This document shows positions 7,875 to 15,755 of a stretch of 64,000 nucleotides of DNA, piece by piece. The notes under the pieces are model-generated. The model saw nothing but the letters and a program-made list of their open reading frames with translations. It searched no databases and was not told the origin of the DNA. The position numbers and the translations under genes are program-made. Where the stretch lies: positions 1 through 64,000 of the forward strand of contig DAOTWZ010000032.1 of the NCBI GenBank assembly GCA_034435615.1, in the 5' to 3' direction. Source of the stretch: H17-190 sp034435615 (GTDB lineage Bacteria; Chloroflexota; Dehalococcoidia; SM23-28-2; HRBIN24). Positions within the stretch are counted from its first letter, which is position 1. The number at the start of each line of letters is the position of its first letter.

Positions 7875-9356
7875 ATGGGCGTGCGCATCACCGACACGAC
7901 CTTGCGTGATGCTCACCAGTCCCTCCTGGCTACCCGTATGCGCACCGAGGACATGCTCCCCATCGCCCCCCTCATGGACGAGGTGGGCTTCCATAGCGTA
8001 GAGGTCTGGGGCGGCGCCACCTTCGACACCTGCCTCCGCTTCCTGCGGGAAGACCCCTGGGAGCGACTGCGGGAGCTCAAGAAGCGCTTCCGCCGCACGC
8101 CCCTGCAGATGCTGTTGCGGGGCCAGAACGTGGTGGGCTACCGCCACTACGCCGACGACGTGGTGGAGAAGTTCGTGGAGCTGGCCGTCCGCAACGGGAT
8201 GGACATCTTCCGCATCTTCGACGCCGTCAACGACCTCCGCAACCTGGAGACGGCGGTACGGGCGGCCAAGCGCTGCGGCGCCCACGTCCAGGGCACCATC
8301 TGCTACACCATCAGCCCCGTCCACACCCTGGACATGTACGCCCGCCTGGCCAGGGAGCTGGTGGAGATGGGCTCCGATTCCATCTGCATCAAGGACATGG
8401 CGGGCATCCTCCACCCTTACGACGCCTACGAGCTGGTCCGCCGCCTCAAGGAGACGGTGAACGTCCCCATCCAGCTCCACTGTCATTCCACGGGGGGCAT
8501 GGCCCCCATGGCCCAGCTCAAGGCCATAGAGGCCGGCGTGGACGTGGTGGACTGCGCCATCTCCAGCCTCTCCCTGGGCACATCCCAGCCGCCCTGCGAG
8601 TCCCTGGTAGCCACCCTCAAGGACACCCCCTACGACACCGGCCTCGACCTGGAGCTCCTCTCCCGCATCGCCGACTACTTCGCCGAGGTGCGACGCAAGT
8701 ACGCTGCCTTCGAGGGCGAGGTGATGGTGGATACGGGGGTGCTCGTCCACCAGGTGCCCGGGGGGATGATATCCAACCTCCTCTCCCAGCTCCGGGAGCT
8801 GGGCGCCGCCGACAAGCTGAAAGAGGTGCTGGCGGAGATACCGCGCGTGCGGGCGGACCTGGGCTACCCGCCCCTGGTCACCCCCACCAGCCAGATAGTG
8901 GGGACGCAGGCCGTCCTCAACGTCCTCACCGGTGAGCGCTACCGGCAGGTGACACGGGAGACGCGGGCCTACGTCCAGGGCTACTACGGCGCCCCGCCCG
9001 CCCCCATAGACCCTGAGGTGAAGCGCAAGATCCTGGGCGAGACCCAGGAGATAGCGGGCCGCCCCGCCGACCAGCTCTCGCCGGAGCTGGAGCGGGCGCG
9101 TCAGGAGATAGGAGACCTGGCCCACAGCGAAGAGGATGTCCTCTCCTACGTCCTCTTCCCCCAGGTGGCCCGGGAGTTCCTGGAGTGGCGAGCACGCGGG
9201 GGCGGCCTGGAGCGAGAGGTCGCCGTGGCCATCGCCGTCGCCCTCTCCCAGGACGGGGCGACCGCCCCGCCGCCGGCCCCCCAGCCGGCTGAGCAGCCCT
9301 CCCCCTGGAAGCTGAGCGGTCGCACTCGCCTGGTGCGGCGCATGAGTGTCCGATGA
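7875..9356 (+). CDS. Pyruvate/oxaloacetate carboxyltransferase subunit (PycB/OadA/5S type)
   Basis: TIM-barrel carboxyltransferase that moves a carboxyl group between carboxybiotin and pyruvate/oxaloacetate. The 493 residues open with RITDTTLRDAHQSLLATRM, include EVWGGATFDTCLRFL, the metal-site IQLHCHSTGGMA and the conserved GGMISNLLSQLRELG segment, then the C-terminal PYC_OADA domain. The length resembles the 5S subunit of transcarboxylase and pyruvate carboxylase subunit B. It has no fused biotin domain; the carrier is the next gene, whose ATG overlaps this stop (ATGA at 9353-9356), so translation is coupled. Whether it works as part of a transcarboxylase, a decarboxylase pump or a split pyruvate carboxylase depends on partners not present here. 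Confidence 0.92.
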   Translation: MGVRITDTTLRDAHQSLLATRMRTEDMLPIAPLMDEVGFHSVEVWGGATFDTCLRFLREDPWERLRELKKRFRRTPLQMLLRGQNVVGYRHYADDVVEKFVELAVRNGMDIFRIFDAVNDLRNLETAVRAAKRCGAHVQGTICYTISPVHTLDMYARLARELVEMGSDSICIKDMAGILHPYDAYELVRRLKETVNVPIQLHCHSTGGMAPMAQLKAIEAGVDVVDCAISSLSLGTSQPPCESLVATLKDTPYDTGLDLELLSRIADYFAEVRRKYAAFEGEVMVDTGVLVHQVPGGMISNLLSQLRELGAADKLKEVLAEIPRVRADLGYPPLVTPTSQIVGTQAVLNVLTGERYRQVTRETRAYVQGYYGAPPAPIDPEVKRKILGETQEIAGRPADQLSPELERARQEIGDLAHSEEDVLSYVLFPQVAREFLEWRARGGGLEREVAVAIAVALSQDGATAPPPAPQPAEQPSPWKLSGRTRLVRRMSVR

Positions 9357-9868
9357 AGCTCGTCATCGACGGCCAGGAGTTCGAGGTAGACCCTCGCGGC
9401 GACACGGCGCTGGTGGACGGCCAGACCTACTCGGTGCGAGTGAGCCGCCACCGCGATATCATCACCGTCTACGTCAACGAGCGGCCCTACTATGTCCAGG
9501 TCTCGCCGGGCGAGGCGGGACAGGACGGGGCGCGGAAGGTGCTGGTGGACGCCCGCTACCACCAGGTGGTGGTCAAGGGTGGCCCGGCCAGGGCGGCCAG
9601 GCCGCGGCGCCCCTCCGCTCCCCAGCGGCCACGCCCCACAGGCGAGCGGGGGGCCATCGTCGCCCCCATGACAGGGCGCGTGGTGCGGGTCAACGTCCAG
9701 CCGGGGGACGAGGTGCAGGAGGGGGAAGTGCTCCTGGTCATCGAGTCCATGAAAATGGAGAACGAGATCCGTTCCCCGGTGGCGGGTAAAGTGAAAGAGG
9801 TAGCCGTCCAGCCCGGCGTCCGCGTCAGCGAGGGCGACCTCCTCCTGCTCCTGGAGCCCGCTGAGTGA
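9353..9868 (+). CDS. Biotin carboxyl carrier protein
   Basis: The 171-residue protein ends in a biotinyl-attachment domain with the ESMKMEN motif at 131-137; Lys134 is the biotin site. Residues 1-76 form a separate N-terminal domain (MKLVIDGQEFEVD...) and 77-98 a Pro/Arg/Ala linker that would let the biotin arm swing. It overlaps the preceding carboxyltransferase by 4 nt, so it is almost certainly the carrier for both upstream carboxyltransferases. It is longer than the 1.3S carrier of propionibacteria (about 120 residues) because of the N-terminal domain. Confidence 0.92.
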   Translation: MKLVIDGQEFEVDPRGDTALVDGQTYSVRVSRHRDIITVYVNERPYYVQVSPGEAGQDGARKVLVDARYHQVVVKGGPARAARPRRPSAPQRPRPTGERGAIVAPMTGRVVRVNVQPGDEVQEGEVLLVIESMKMENEIRSPVAGKVKEVAVQPGVRVSEGDLLLLLEPAE

Positions 9869-10010
9869 GCTGGCCCCTCTCGTCCGCCGGGCAGCGGGGC
9901 CCCGCCCCCTGACGCCCCCGGCCTCCTTCTCCCTGCGGTCTCCAGGAACCCCGGACGGGGGAGCGCCCCTCTGGAGGGGAAGCGTAGCGCCTCGCGCCAG
10001 CCTCCTGGTG

Positions 10011-10244
10011 TCAATCAGGCAGCGCCACCAGGGAAGTGGTGCTCTGGATGCCCTCTATCTTGCGGATACGTTCGCCCAGTATGGGAGGGATGTCGGTCAG
10101 GTTCTCCACTTCCAGCTCGGCCACGATGTCGAAGGGGCCCATCACCTGGTAGGCCTCCACCACCTGCGGGATGCGCCGCACCTCTTCCGCTACCATCTTG
10201 GTGCGGGCCGGGTCAGCCACTATGAGCACATAGGCCTTGATCAT
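10011..10244 (-). CDS. Stand-alone Lrp/AsnC ligand-binding (RAM) domain protein
   Basis: A 77-residue protein consisting only of the C-terminal sensor domain of Lrp/AsnC regulators (MIKAYVLIVADPARTKMV...VVEAYQVMGPFDIVAELEVENL...IQSTTSLVAL). There is no DNA-binding helix-turn-helix. Such single-domain proteins form ring-like oligomers that bind amino acids or other small effectors. The frame is open further upstream, but the ATG at 10242-10244 gives the exact domain start. It lies between the carboxyltransferase operon and korAB and is read in the opposite direction, with its own TATAAT and a palindrome at the transcription start. It may sense an amino acid linked to 2-oxoacid metabolism; this is inference. 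Confidence 0.85.
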   Translation of the reverse strand: MIKAYVLIVADPARTKMVAEEVRRIPQVVEAYQVMGPFDIVAELEVENLTDIPPILGERIRKIEGIQSTTSLVALPD

Positions 10245-10281
10245 CGCCTGCTCTCCAGCCCCTCGAGGGCGAGGGCGTTGC

Positions 10282-10296
10282 CCGTATCGGATACGG
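10282..10296. repeat. Palindrome at the transcription start of the RAM-domain gene
   Basis: CCGTATC-g-GATACGG, a perfect 7+1+7 palindrome just downstream of the minus-strand TATAAT, covering the expected transcription start (about 10292). Its position is that of a repressor operator. No regulator is assigned. Confidence 0.5.
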
Positions 10297-10298
10297 CC

Positions 10299-10304
10299 AT
10301 TATA
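10299..10304 (-). promoter_or_regulatory. -10 box for the RAM-domain gene
   Basis: Minus-strand TATAAT (plus-strand ATTATA) about 55 nt upstream of the ATG at 10244. The -35 region is poor (TGGCAT at 17 nt), as expected if an activator is needed. Confidence 0.45.
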
Positions 10305-10421
10305 ACGGGCCAGGATGGCCGATGCCAGCCCAGAGGCGGCCGGAGCGTCCTGAAGGCGCCTGGCTGGCGCTGGCGCTCCCCCGGCTGGTATGCTGGGCAC
10401 GGTGCGTCTGTGGCGACGATT

Positions 10422-10430
10422 TGCTAAAAT
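10422..10430 (+). promoter_or_regulatory. Extended -10 promoter of korAB
   Basis: TGCTAAAAT at 10422-10430, 44 nt upstream of the korA ATG. There is no good -35 at 17 nt. It fits the recurrent TGCTA...T element of this window. Confidence 0.45.
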
Positions 10431-10474
10431 AGACGAGGCCCCACCGAGGGGGCGCAGGAAAGGGGTTACCGGCC

Positions 10475-12208
10475 ATGGCTCGTGACGACTTCATCATCCG
10501 CATCGGTGGCGATACGGCCATCGGTGGCGTCATCAGCACTGGCGAGAACTTCGCCCTGGCTGCTGCCCGCACCGGCTTCCACGCCTTCACCTTCCGCACC
10601 TATCCGGCGGAGATCAAGGGAGGCCACGCCTGGTTCCAGGTGCGCCTCAGCAACCGGCCCGTCATCTCCATCGGCGATGGGTGCGATATCCTGGTCGCCT
10701 TCGACCAGGAGGCCTACGAGCTGCACCACGAGGACCTGAACGAGCACGGCGTCCTGATCTACGACTCCGACCTGGTCCACCCGCGGGAGGAGGGCCGCAA
10801 CGTAGTCCTCTACGGCATACCGTTCCAGAAGATAGCCCGCCAGGAGCTGGAGTTCGTGCGGGGCACCAACACCCTGATCCAGGGTGTGCTGGCCGGTCTC
10901 TTCGGCCTGCCCCTCTCCTCCCTGGAGGAGATGGTGGTCCAGCGCTACCAGCGGCGCAAGGAGCTGCTGGACAAGAACCTGGAGGCGTTGCGTTACGGCT
11001 ACGACTACGTCAAGACTATGACCAAGCGCGACAACTTCTGGCTGGGCGCCGCCGATAACGTCTCCAGGCTGGTCATGAGCGGGAACAACGCCATAGTGGC
11101 GGGGGCGCTGCACGCCGGCTGCCGCTACTTCGCCGGCTATCCCATCACCCCGGCCTCTGACATCCTGGAGGCTATGGCGGAGATGCTGCCCAGGCTGGGC
11201 GGCGTCTGTCTCCAGGCCGAGGACGAGATGGCCGCCCTCGCCTCCGTCATCGGCGCCTCCTATGGCGGCGTCAAGGCGATGACAGCCACCTCCGGCCCTG
11301 GCTTCTCTCTGATGGTGGAGCTGCTGGGCCTCGCCTCCATGGCCGAGATACCCATCGTCATTGTGGACGCCCAGCGCTCCGGCCCCAGCACCGGTATGCC
11401 GACGAAGCTGGAGCAGGGAGACCTCTTCCACGCCCTGTACGCCGGCCACGGCGACTTCCCCCGCATCGTGGTGGCGCCGGGCTCGGTGGAGGACTGTCTG
11501 CGCATGACGGTGACGGCCTTCAACCTGGCGGAGAAGTACCAGTGCCCCGTCATCCTTCTCTCCGACCAGTCCCTCTCCCACCGCACGGAGACCATCGACC
11601 CGCCGGACGTGGCACCGCTGCGGGTGGAGGACCGGCTGCGGCCGGACGGGGTGGCCCCCGGGGAGTACAGGCGCTTCCTCATCACCGAGAGCGGCGTCTC
11701 CCCCATGGCCATCCCGGGCTGGGATCGCCACACCTACGTGGCGCCGGGGCTGGAGCATGACGAGCTGGGCCACCCGGTGCTCACGCCCCAGGTGCACGAG
11801 GCGATGACGGCCAAGCGCTTCGCCAAGCTGGAGAGCTGCCGCCGCGAGGTGGACACCCCGGCGATGGCCACTCGCTACGGGGACGAGAAGGCGGAGCTGG
11901 GCATCATAGGCTGGGGGGCCACGGAGGGCTCCATCAGGGAGGCGGTGGACCGGGCGCGGGCCAGGGGCTACAAGGTGGCCGCCCTGCACCTACGCGTCCT
12001 GAACCCCCTCCCCAGGGAACAGGTGCAGGAGTTCCTGGGCAGCGTGAAGAAGGTCATGGTGCCGGAGGTGAACTATCAGGGGCAGCTCGCCCATCACCTG
12101 GCGGCCACTATGGGGGTCAGGGCCATCAAGGTGAACAAGATCGGCGGTCTCCCCTTCACCCCGGGCGAGATCATGGCCAGGGTAGAGGAGGTAATGCGCA
12201 ATGGCTGA
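10475..12208 (+). CDS. korA: 2-oxoacid:ferredoxin oxidoreductase, fused gamma-alpha subunit
   Basis: Large subunit of a thiamine-diphosphate, ferredoxin-linked 2-oxoacid oxidoreductase, most likely the 2-oxoglutarate enzyme (2-oxoglutarate + CoA to succinyl-CoA + CO2 + reduced ferredoxin, reversible). Residues 1-180 are the gamma domain (IRIGGDTAIGGVISTGENFALAAARTG...TYPAEIKGGHAWFQVR). From about 190 comes the alpha domain with GYPITPASDILEAMAEMLP and the GVKAMTATSGPGFSLM motif, then the C-terminal domain. Length 577 fits fused KorA/OforA proteins. It lacks a ferredoxin domain. It overlaps korB by 8 nt. Neighbouring IDH, MDH and Sdh genes favour the 2-oxoglutarate assignment, but pyruvate or broad 2-oxoacid use is possible. 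Confidence 0.88.
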   Translation: MARDDFIIRIGGDTAIGGVISTGENFALAAARTGFHAFTFRTYPAEIKGGHAWFQVRLSNRPVISIGDGCDILVAFDQEAYELHHEDLNEHGVLIYDSDLVHPREEGRNVVLYGIPFQKIARQELEFVRGTNTLIQGVLAGLFGLPLSSLEEMVVQRYQRRKELLDKNLEALRYGYDYVKTMTKRDNFWLGAADNVSRLVMSGNNAIVAGALHAGCRYFAGYPITPASDILEAMAEMLPRLGGVCLQAEDEMAALASVIGASYGGVKAMTATSGPGFSLMVELLGLASMAEIPIVIVDAQRSGPSTGMPTKLEQGDLFHALYAGHGDFPRIVVAPGSVEDCLRMTVTAFNLAEKYQCPVILLSDQSLSHRTETIDPPDVAPLRVEDRLRPDGVAPGEYRRFLITESGVSPMAIPGWDRHTYVAPGLEHDELGHPVLTPQVHEAMTAKRFAKLESCRREVDTPAMATRYGDEKAELGIIGWGATEGSIREAVDRARARGYKVAALHLRVLNPLPREQVQEFLGSVKKVMVPEVNYQGQLAHHLAATMGVRAIKVNKIGGLPFTPGEIMARVEEVMRNG

Positions 12209-13067
12209 CGCGACCACTGCCGAGCGACCGGCAGGGATGCTGACAGTCAAGGACTACAAGAGCGATCAGAAGCCGGTCTGGTGCCCCGGCTGCGGCGACT
12301 TCGGTGTGCTGAGCGCCACCTTCAAGGCGCTCGCCGCCCTCCAGCTACCCAAGCACCAGGTAGTGGTGGTCTCCGGCATCGGTTGCTCCAGCCGCTCCCC
12401 CTACTTCATGAGCACCTTCGGCCTGCACGGGGTGCACGGGCGGGCGCTGCCCATCGCCACTGGCCTCAAGCTGGCCCGCCCCGACCTCACCGTCCTGGTG
12501 ATGGGCGGCGACGGCGACCTGATGGCCATCGGCGCCGGACACCTGCCCCACGCCGCCGCCCGCAACATCGATATTACCTGCGTCATGATGGACAACCAGA
12601 CCTACGGCCTGACCAAGGCGCAGGCCTCCCCCACGTCCTTCATCGGCCAGAAGACCAAGTCCACCCCCTACGGGGTCATCGCCAAGCCTCTGAACCCGGT
12701 CCTCTTCGCCCTCGTCTATGGGGCCACCTTCGTCGCCCGGGGCTACTCCGCCCGGCCCAACGAGCTGGCCAACATACTGGTCGAGGCGATAAAGCACAAG
12801 GGCTTCTCTTTCGTCCACGTCCAGAGCCCCTGCGCCGAGTTCTACAACACCTACGACTACTACGACCAGCGGGTCACCGAGCTGCCGCCGGACTGGGACC
12901 GCCACGACCTCAAAGCGGCCGTGGAGCTGGCCCTGACGGAGGACAGGGTGCACCTGGGCGTCTTTTACGAAGGGGAACGCCCCGTGTACGAGCTCCAGGC
13001 CCGCCAGGCGGCGCCGGGAGTGGAGGAATTCGACCTGGCCACCTATCTCAAGGAGAACTTCTCCTAA
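12201..13067 (+). CDS. korB: 2-oxoacid:ferredoxin oxidoreductase, beta subunit
   Basis: Thiamine-diphosphate-binding beta subunit partnering the upstream KorA. The 288 residues carry WCPGCGDFGV with Cys28 and Cys31, candidate iron-sulfur ligands, then SGIGCSSRSPYFMSTFG and the ThDP/Mg motif GGDGDLMAIG followed by NNQTYGLTKAQ-like residues (MDNQTYGLTKGQ class) and SPCAEFYNTYDYY. Length fits KorB (about 280-300). The ATG at 12201 overlaps the korA stop, so the two are co-translated. About 135 nt with two strong hairpins separate it from isocitrate dehydrogenase. Confidence 0.9.
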   Translation: MADATTAERPAGMLTVKDYKSDQKPVWCPGCGDFGVLSATFKALAALQLPKHQVVVVSGIGCSSRSPYFMSTFGLHGVHGRALPIATGLKLARPDLTVLVMGGDGDLMAIGAGHLPHAAARNIDITCVMMDNQTYGLTKAQASPTSFIGQKTKSTPYGVIAKPLNPVLFALVYGATFVARGYSARPNELANILVEAIKHKGFSFVHVQSPCAEFYNTYDYYDQRVTELPPDWDRHDLKAAVELALTEDRVHLGVFYEGERPVYELQARQAAPGVEEFDLATYLKENFS

Positions 13068-13109
13068 AGCCGGCCTTCGGGAGGCGGTCAGTGGCCAGGC
13101 CAGACAGCT

Positions 13110-13136
13110 CCCGCCGGGCATCGTCAGCCCGGCGGG
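13110..13136 (+). repeat. Perfect 10-bp hairpin between korB and idh
   Basis: CCCGCCGGGC (13110-13119), a 7-nt loop and GCCCGGCGGG (13127-13136). There is no T run after it, so it is not a classical terminator. It may act as a 3' end stabiliser or a weak attenuator for korAB. Confidence 0.45.
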
Positions 13137-13159
13137 ACACCTTGCGTAGGGGAGAAGGG

Positions 13160-13178
13160 GCGGGCCTTCGGGGCCCGC
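13160..13178 (+). repeat. Second hairpin in the korB-idh gap
   Basis: GCGGGCC with GGCCCGC closing a short TTCGG-type loop, 24 nt upstream of the idh ATG and just before its Shine-Dalgarno. No T run follows. It may separate expression of korAB from idh-mdh. Confidence 0.4.
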
Positions 13179-13202
13179 TAATCACGAACGAGGAGTAGCA
13201 GC

Positions 13203-14321
13203 ATGGTACTCTTGCAGCGTCACGACCTGGAGCGACCCTACAAGATCACCCTGATCCCCGGCGACGGCACCGGCCCCGAGATCACCGAGGCGACGGTGCG
13301 GGTGGTGGAGGCCACCGGCGTCCCCATCCAGTGGGAGGTGAAGGAGGCCGGCCTGGATGCCATGGAGAAGTACGGGAGCGTCCTGCCAGAGGACGTCCTG
13401 GAGTCCGTGCGTCGCAATAAGGTAGCCCTCAAGGGTCCCATCACCACGCCCCGGGGCGGCGGCTTCCGCAGCGTCAACGTGGCCCTGCGCAAGCTCCTAG
13501 ACCTCTACGCCTGCCTGCGGCCGGCCAAGTGGTACAGGGGCGTCCGCAGCCGCTACGAGAACATAGACCTGGTCATCGTGCGGGAGAACCACGAGGACCT
13601 CTACGCCGGCCTGGAGTTCGAGAAGGGGGACCCGGCCATCCGCGTCATCTCCGAGCTGTGCGAGAAGGCGGGGATGGGCTCCATACCCGAGGACGCCGGC
13701 CTCAGCCTGAAGATGATCTCGGAGCGGGGAAGCCGGCGCATCGTCAAGTTCGCCTTCGAGTACGCCCGCACCTACGGCCGGCGCAAGGTCACCGCCGTGG
13801 CCAAGGACAACATCCTCAAGTTCAGCGATGGCCTCTTCTTCGCCGTCGCCCGTGAGGTGGCCGCCGAGTACCCGGACATCCAGTACGAAGAGATGCTGGT
13901 AGACAACATGTGCATGCAGCTGGTGACGCGGCCGGAGCACTACGATGTCCTGGTCCTCCCCAACCTCTACGGCGACATCCTCTCCGACCTCTGCGCCGGG
14001 CTGGTAGGGGGGCTGGGCGTGGCCCCCGGCGCCAACCTGGGCGACGACATAGCCGTCTTCGAGCCCGTCCACGGCAGCGCCCCCCGCTACGCCGGCCAGA
14101 ACAAGGTCAACCCCATGGCCATGATGTTCTCCGCCGTCATGATGCTGCGCTACATCGGCGAGCCGGTGGCGGCCGACCGCCTGGAGCAGGCCATGGCCGC
14201 CGTCATCGCCGAGGGGAAGTCCGTCACCTACGACATGAAGCCCCACCGTGACGACCCCACCGCCGTCGGCACCTCCCAGGTGGCGGACGCCATCATCGAG
14301 AAGCTGCAACACATGGACTGA
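13203..14321 (+). CDS. icd: Isocitrate dehydrogenase (isocitrate/isopropylmalate dehydrogenase family)
   Basis: Beta-decarboxylating dehydrogenase converting isocitrate to 2-oxoglutarate. The 372 residues include the [10 protein letters not shown] start (18-27), the substrate segment [19 protein letters not shown] (S and N contacting isocitrate rather than isopropylmalate), [27 protein letters not shown] and the nucleotide loop [19 protein letters not shown]. The RPxKWY-type sequence and the SxNVxLRK pattern favour isocitrate over isopropylmalate. The loop after VHGSAP is closer to NAD-linked forms, but cofactor use is not certain. The ATG at 13203 follows CGAGGAG. Malate dehydrogenase follows 34 nt downstream. 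Confidence 0.88.
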   Translation: MVLLQRHDLERPYKITLIPGDGTGPEITEATVRVVEATGVPIQWEVKEAGLDAMEKYGSVLPEDVLESVRRNKVALKGPITTPRGGGFRSVNVALRKLLDLYACLRPAKWYRGVRSRYENIDLVIVRENHEDLYAGLEFEKGDPAIRVISELCEKAGMGSIPEDAGLSLKMISERGSRRIVKFAFEYARTYGRRKVTAVAKDNILKFSDGLFFAVAREVAAEYPDIQYEEMLVDNMCMQLVTRPEHYDVLVLPNLYGDILSDLCAGLVGGLGVAPGANLGDDIAVFEPVHGSAPRYAGQNKVNPMAMMFSAVMMLRYIGEPVAADRLEQAMAAVIAEGKSVTYDMKPHRDDPTAVGTSQVADAIIEKLQHMD

Positions 14322-14355
14322 CGCCCCCGTCAGGGGCCTGGAGCAGGAGGCGAGG

Positions 14356-15306
14356 ATGCGCAGAAAGGTGACCGTAGTCGGCGCCGGGATGACTGGCGGC
14401 ACCATGGCCCAGCGCCTGGCCGAGACCGGCTACGTGGACGTGGTCATGATCGACATAATCGAGGGCCTGCCTCAGGGGAAGGCCCTGGATCTGGCCGAGT
14501 CCGCCCCCGTAGTGGGCTTCGATGCCCGCGTCATCGGCACCAACGACTGGAAGGACACCGCCGGGTCGGACGTGGTCATCGTCACCTCGGGCGTCCCCCG
14601 CCGGCCAGGGATGAGCCGCGAGGACCTGGTGAACACCAACGCCGGTATCGTGCGGGAGGTCTGCCAGCGGGCGGTAGAGCAGTCCCCGGACGCCATCTTC
14701 GTCATCTTCGCCAACCCTATGGACGCCATGTGCCACGTGGCCAAGGAGGTCACCGGGCTGCCGCGCAGCCGCGTGGTGGGCCAGGGCGGGATGCTGGACA
14801 GCGCCCGCTACCGCACCTTCATCGCCTGGGAGGTTGGCTGCTCCGTGGAAGACGTCCATGCCTACGTCCTGGGCGGCCACACGGAGCAGACGATGGTGCC
14901 CATAGTCAGCACGGCCATGGTGGGAGGCGTCCCCCTGACCCATCTCCTGCCGAAGGAGCGCATAGAGGCGGTGGTGCAGCGGACGCGCAACGGCGGGGCC
15001 GAGGTGGTCTCCCTCCTCAAGACGGGCTCCGCCTTCTACGCCCCGGCCGCCGCCACCGTGGCCATGGTGGAGTCCATCCTCCTGGACAAGAAGCGGGTGC
15101 TCCCCTGCTGCGCCTACCTGGAGGGGGAATACGGCATCCAGGGGGCCTACACCGGCGTGCCGGTGCGGCTGGGCGCCGGCGGCGTGGAGAAGATATACGA
15201 GGCGCCGCTGGCGCCGGACGAGCTGGAGGGGCTGCGCCGGGCGGCCCAGGCCGTTCAGGAGCTGGTAGCCCTGGTGAAGCGGGGCGAGGGATGGACGCCC
15301 TACTAG
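14356..15306 (+). CDS. mdh: Malate dehydrogenase (LDH-like type)
   Basis: NAD-dependent malate/oxaloacetate interconversion. The ATG at 14356 follows AGGAGG at the correct distance and gives a 316-residue protein that starts with the Rossmann motif VVGAGMTGGTMA. It has the malate-specific arginine loop RRPGMSREDLVNTNAGI, the FANPMDAM segment and the substrate arginine in RVVGQGGMLDSARYR. The catalytic histidine is in GGHTEQTMVP; most family members have GGHGD here, so the neighbourhood of the catalytic His is unusual. The frame extends upstream into idh but has no ribosome site there. The cupin gene starts within its last 16 nt. Confidence 0.92.
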   Translation: MRRKVTVVGAGMTGGTMAQRLAETGYVDVVMIDIIEGLPQGKALDLAESAPVVGFDARVIGTNDWKDTAGSDVVIVTSGVPRRPGMSREDLVNTNAGIVREVCQRAVEQSPDAIFVIFANPMDAMCHVAKEVTGLPRSRVVGQGGMLDSARYRTFIAWEVGCSVEDVHAYVLGGHTEQTMVPIVSTAMVGGVPLTHLLPKERIEAVVQRTRNGGAEVVSLLKTGSAFYAPAAATVAMVESILLDKKRVLPCCAYLEGEYGIQGAYTGVPVRLGAGGVEKIYEAPLAPDELEGLRRAAQAVQELVALVKRGEGWTPY

Positions 15307-15683
15307 TGGTCAGGAGAGAGGAGCTCCGCCCCGACCTCGGCCAGACCCCAGGGATGGAGCGCTACGCCGGCGTGGCCGCCGCTACCGTGGGCGCCAGGGG
15401 GCTCTGGGTAGGCTACGTCACCATGGCCCCGGGCAGCCGGTCCGGCCCCCACCACCACGGCGATTGCGAGAGCGCTATATACATAGTCCGCGGGCGGGCC
15501 CGCTTCCGCTTCGGCCCGCGGCTGGAGGAGGCGGTGGAGGCCGGGCCGGGCGACTTCGTCTACGTGCCCCCTCGCCTCGTCCATCAGGAGATCAATCTGA
15601 GCCAGGACGAGGCCATAGAGATGGTCGTCGTTCGGGACTCGCAGGAGAACGTGGTGGTCAACGTGGAGCTGCCAGAGGAGTAG
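15291..15683 (+). CDS. Cupin-domain protein
   Basis: A 130-residue single-domain cupin. The barrel motif GPHHHGDCESAIYIVRGRARFRFGP (about 58-83) gives the metal-binding His-His-His-Glu pattern, with a later second motif GDFVYVPPRLVHQE carrying the fourth His. The reaction is unknown; such small cupins include isomerases, dioxygenases and sensors. The ATG at 15291 overlaps the mdh stop by 16 nt, so it is translationally coupled to malate dehydrogenase and may act on a C4/C5 acid or sugar acid; that is inference. A strong bidirectional terminator follows at 15709. Confidence 0.85.
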   Translation: MDALLVVRREELRPDLGQTPGMERYAGVAAATVGARGLWVGYVTMAPGSRSGPHHHGDCESAIYIVRGRARFRFGPRLEEAVEAGPGDFVYVPPRLVHQEINLSQDEAIEMVVVRDSQENVVVNVELPEE

Positions 15684-15708
15684 CTGCGTCCCGGTGGAGA
15701 GAAGCAGG

Positions 15709-15740
15709 CGGGCCGCCCTACCACGGGCGGCCCGTTTCTG
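15709..15740. terminator. Bidirectional intrinsic terminator between cupin and sdhB
   Basis: CGGGCCGCCC (15709-15718), a 6-nt loop (taccac) and GGGCGGCCCG, followed on the plus strand by TTTCTG. It sits in the 72-nt gap between two convergent operons. It is the clearest intrinsic terminator in the window, although the T run is short. Confidence 0.65.
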
Positions 15741-15755
15741 TCCCCAGTGCGGGCC

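Noticed and set aside
9869..10010. A terminator after the biotin carrier gene
   Set aside because: There are short GC stems but no clear hairpin with a T run; nothing specific could be supported.
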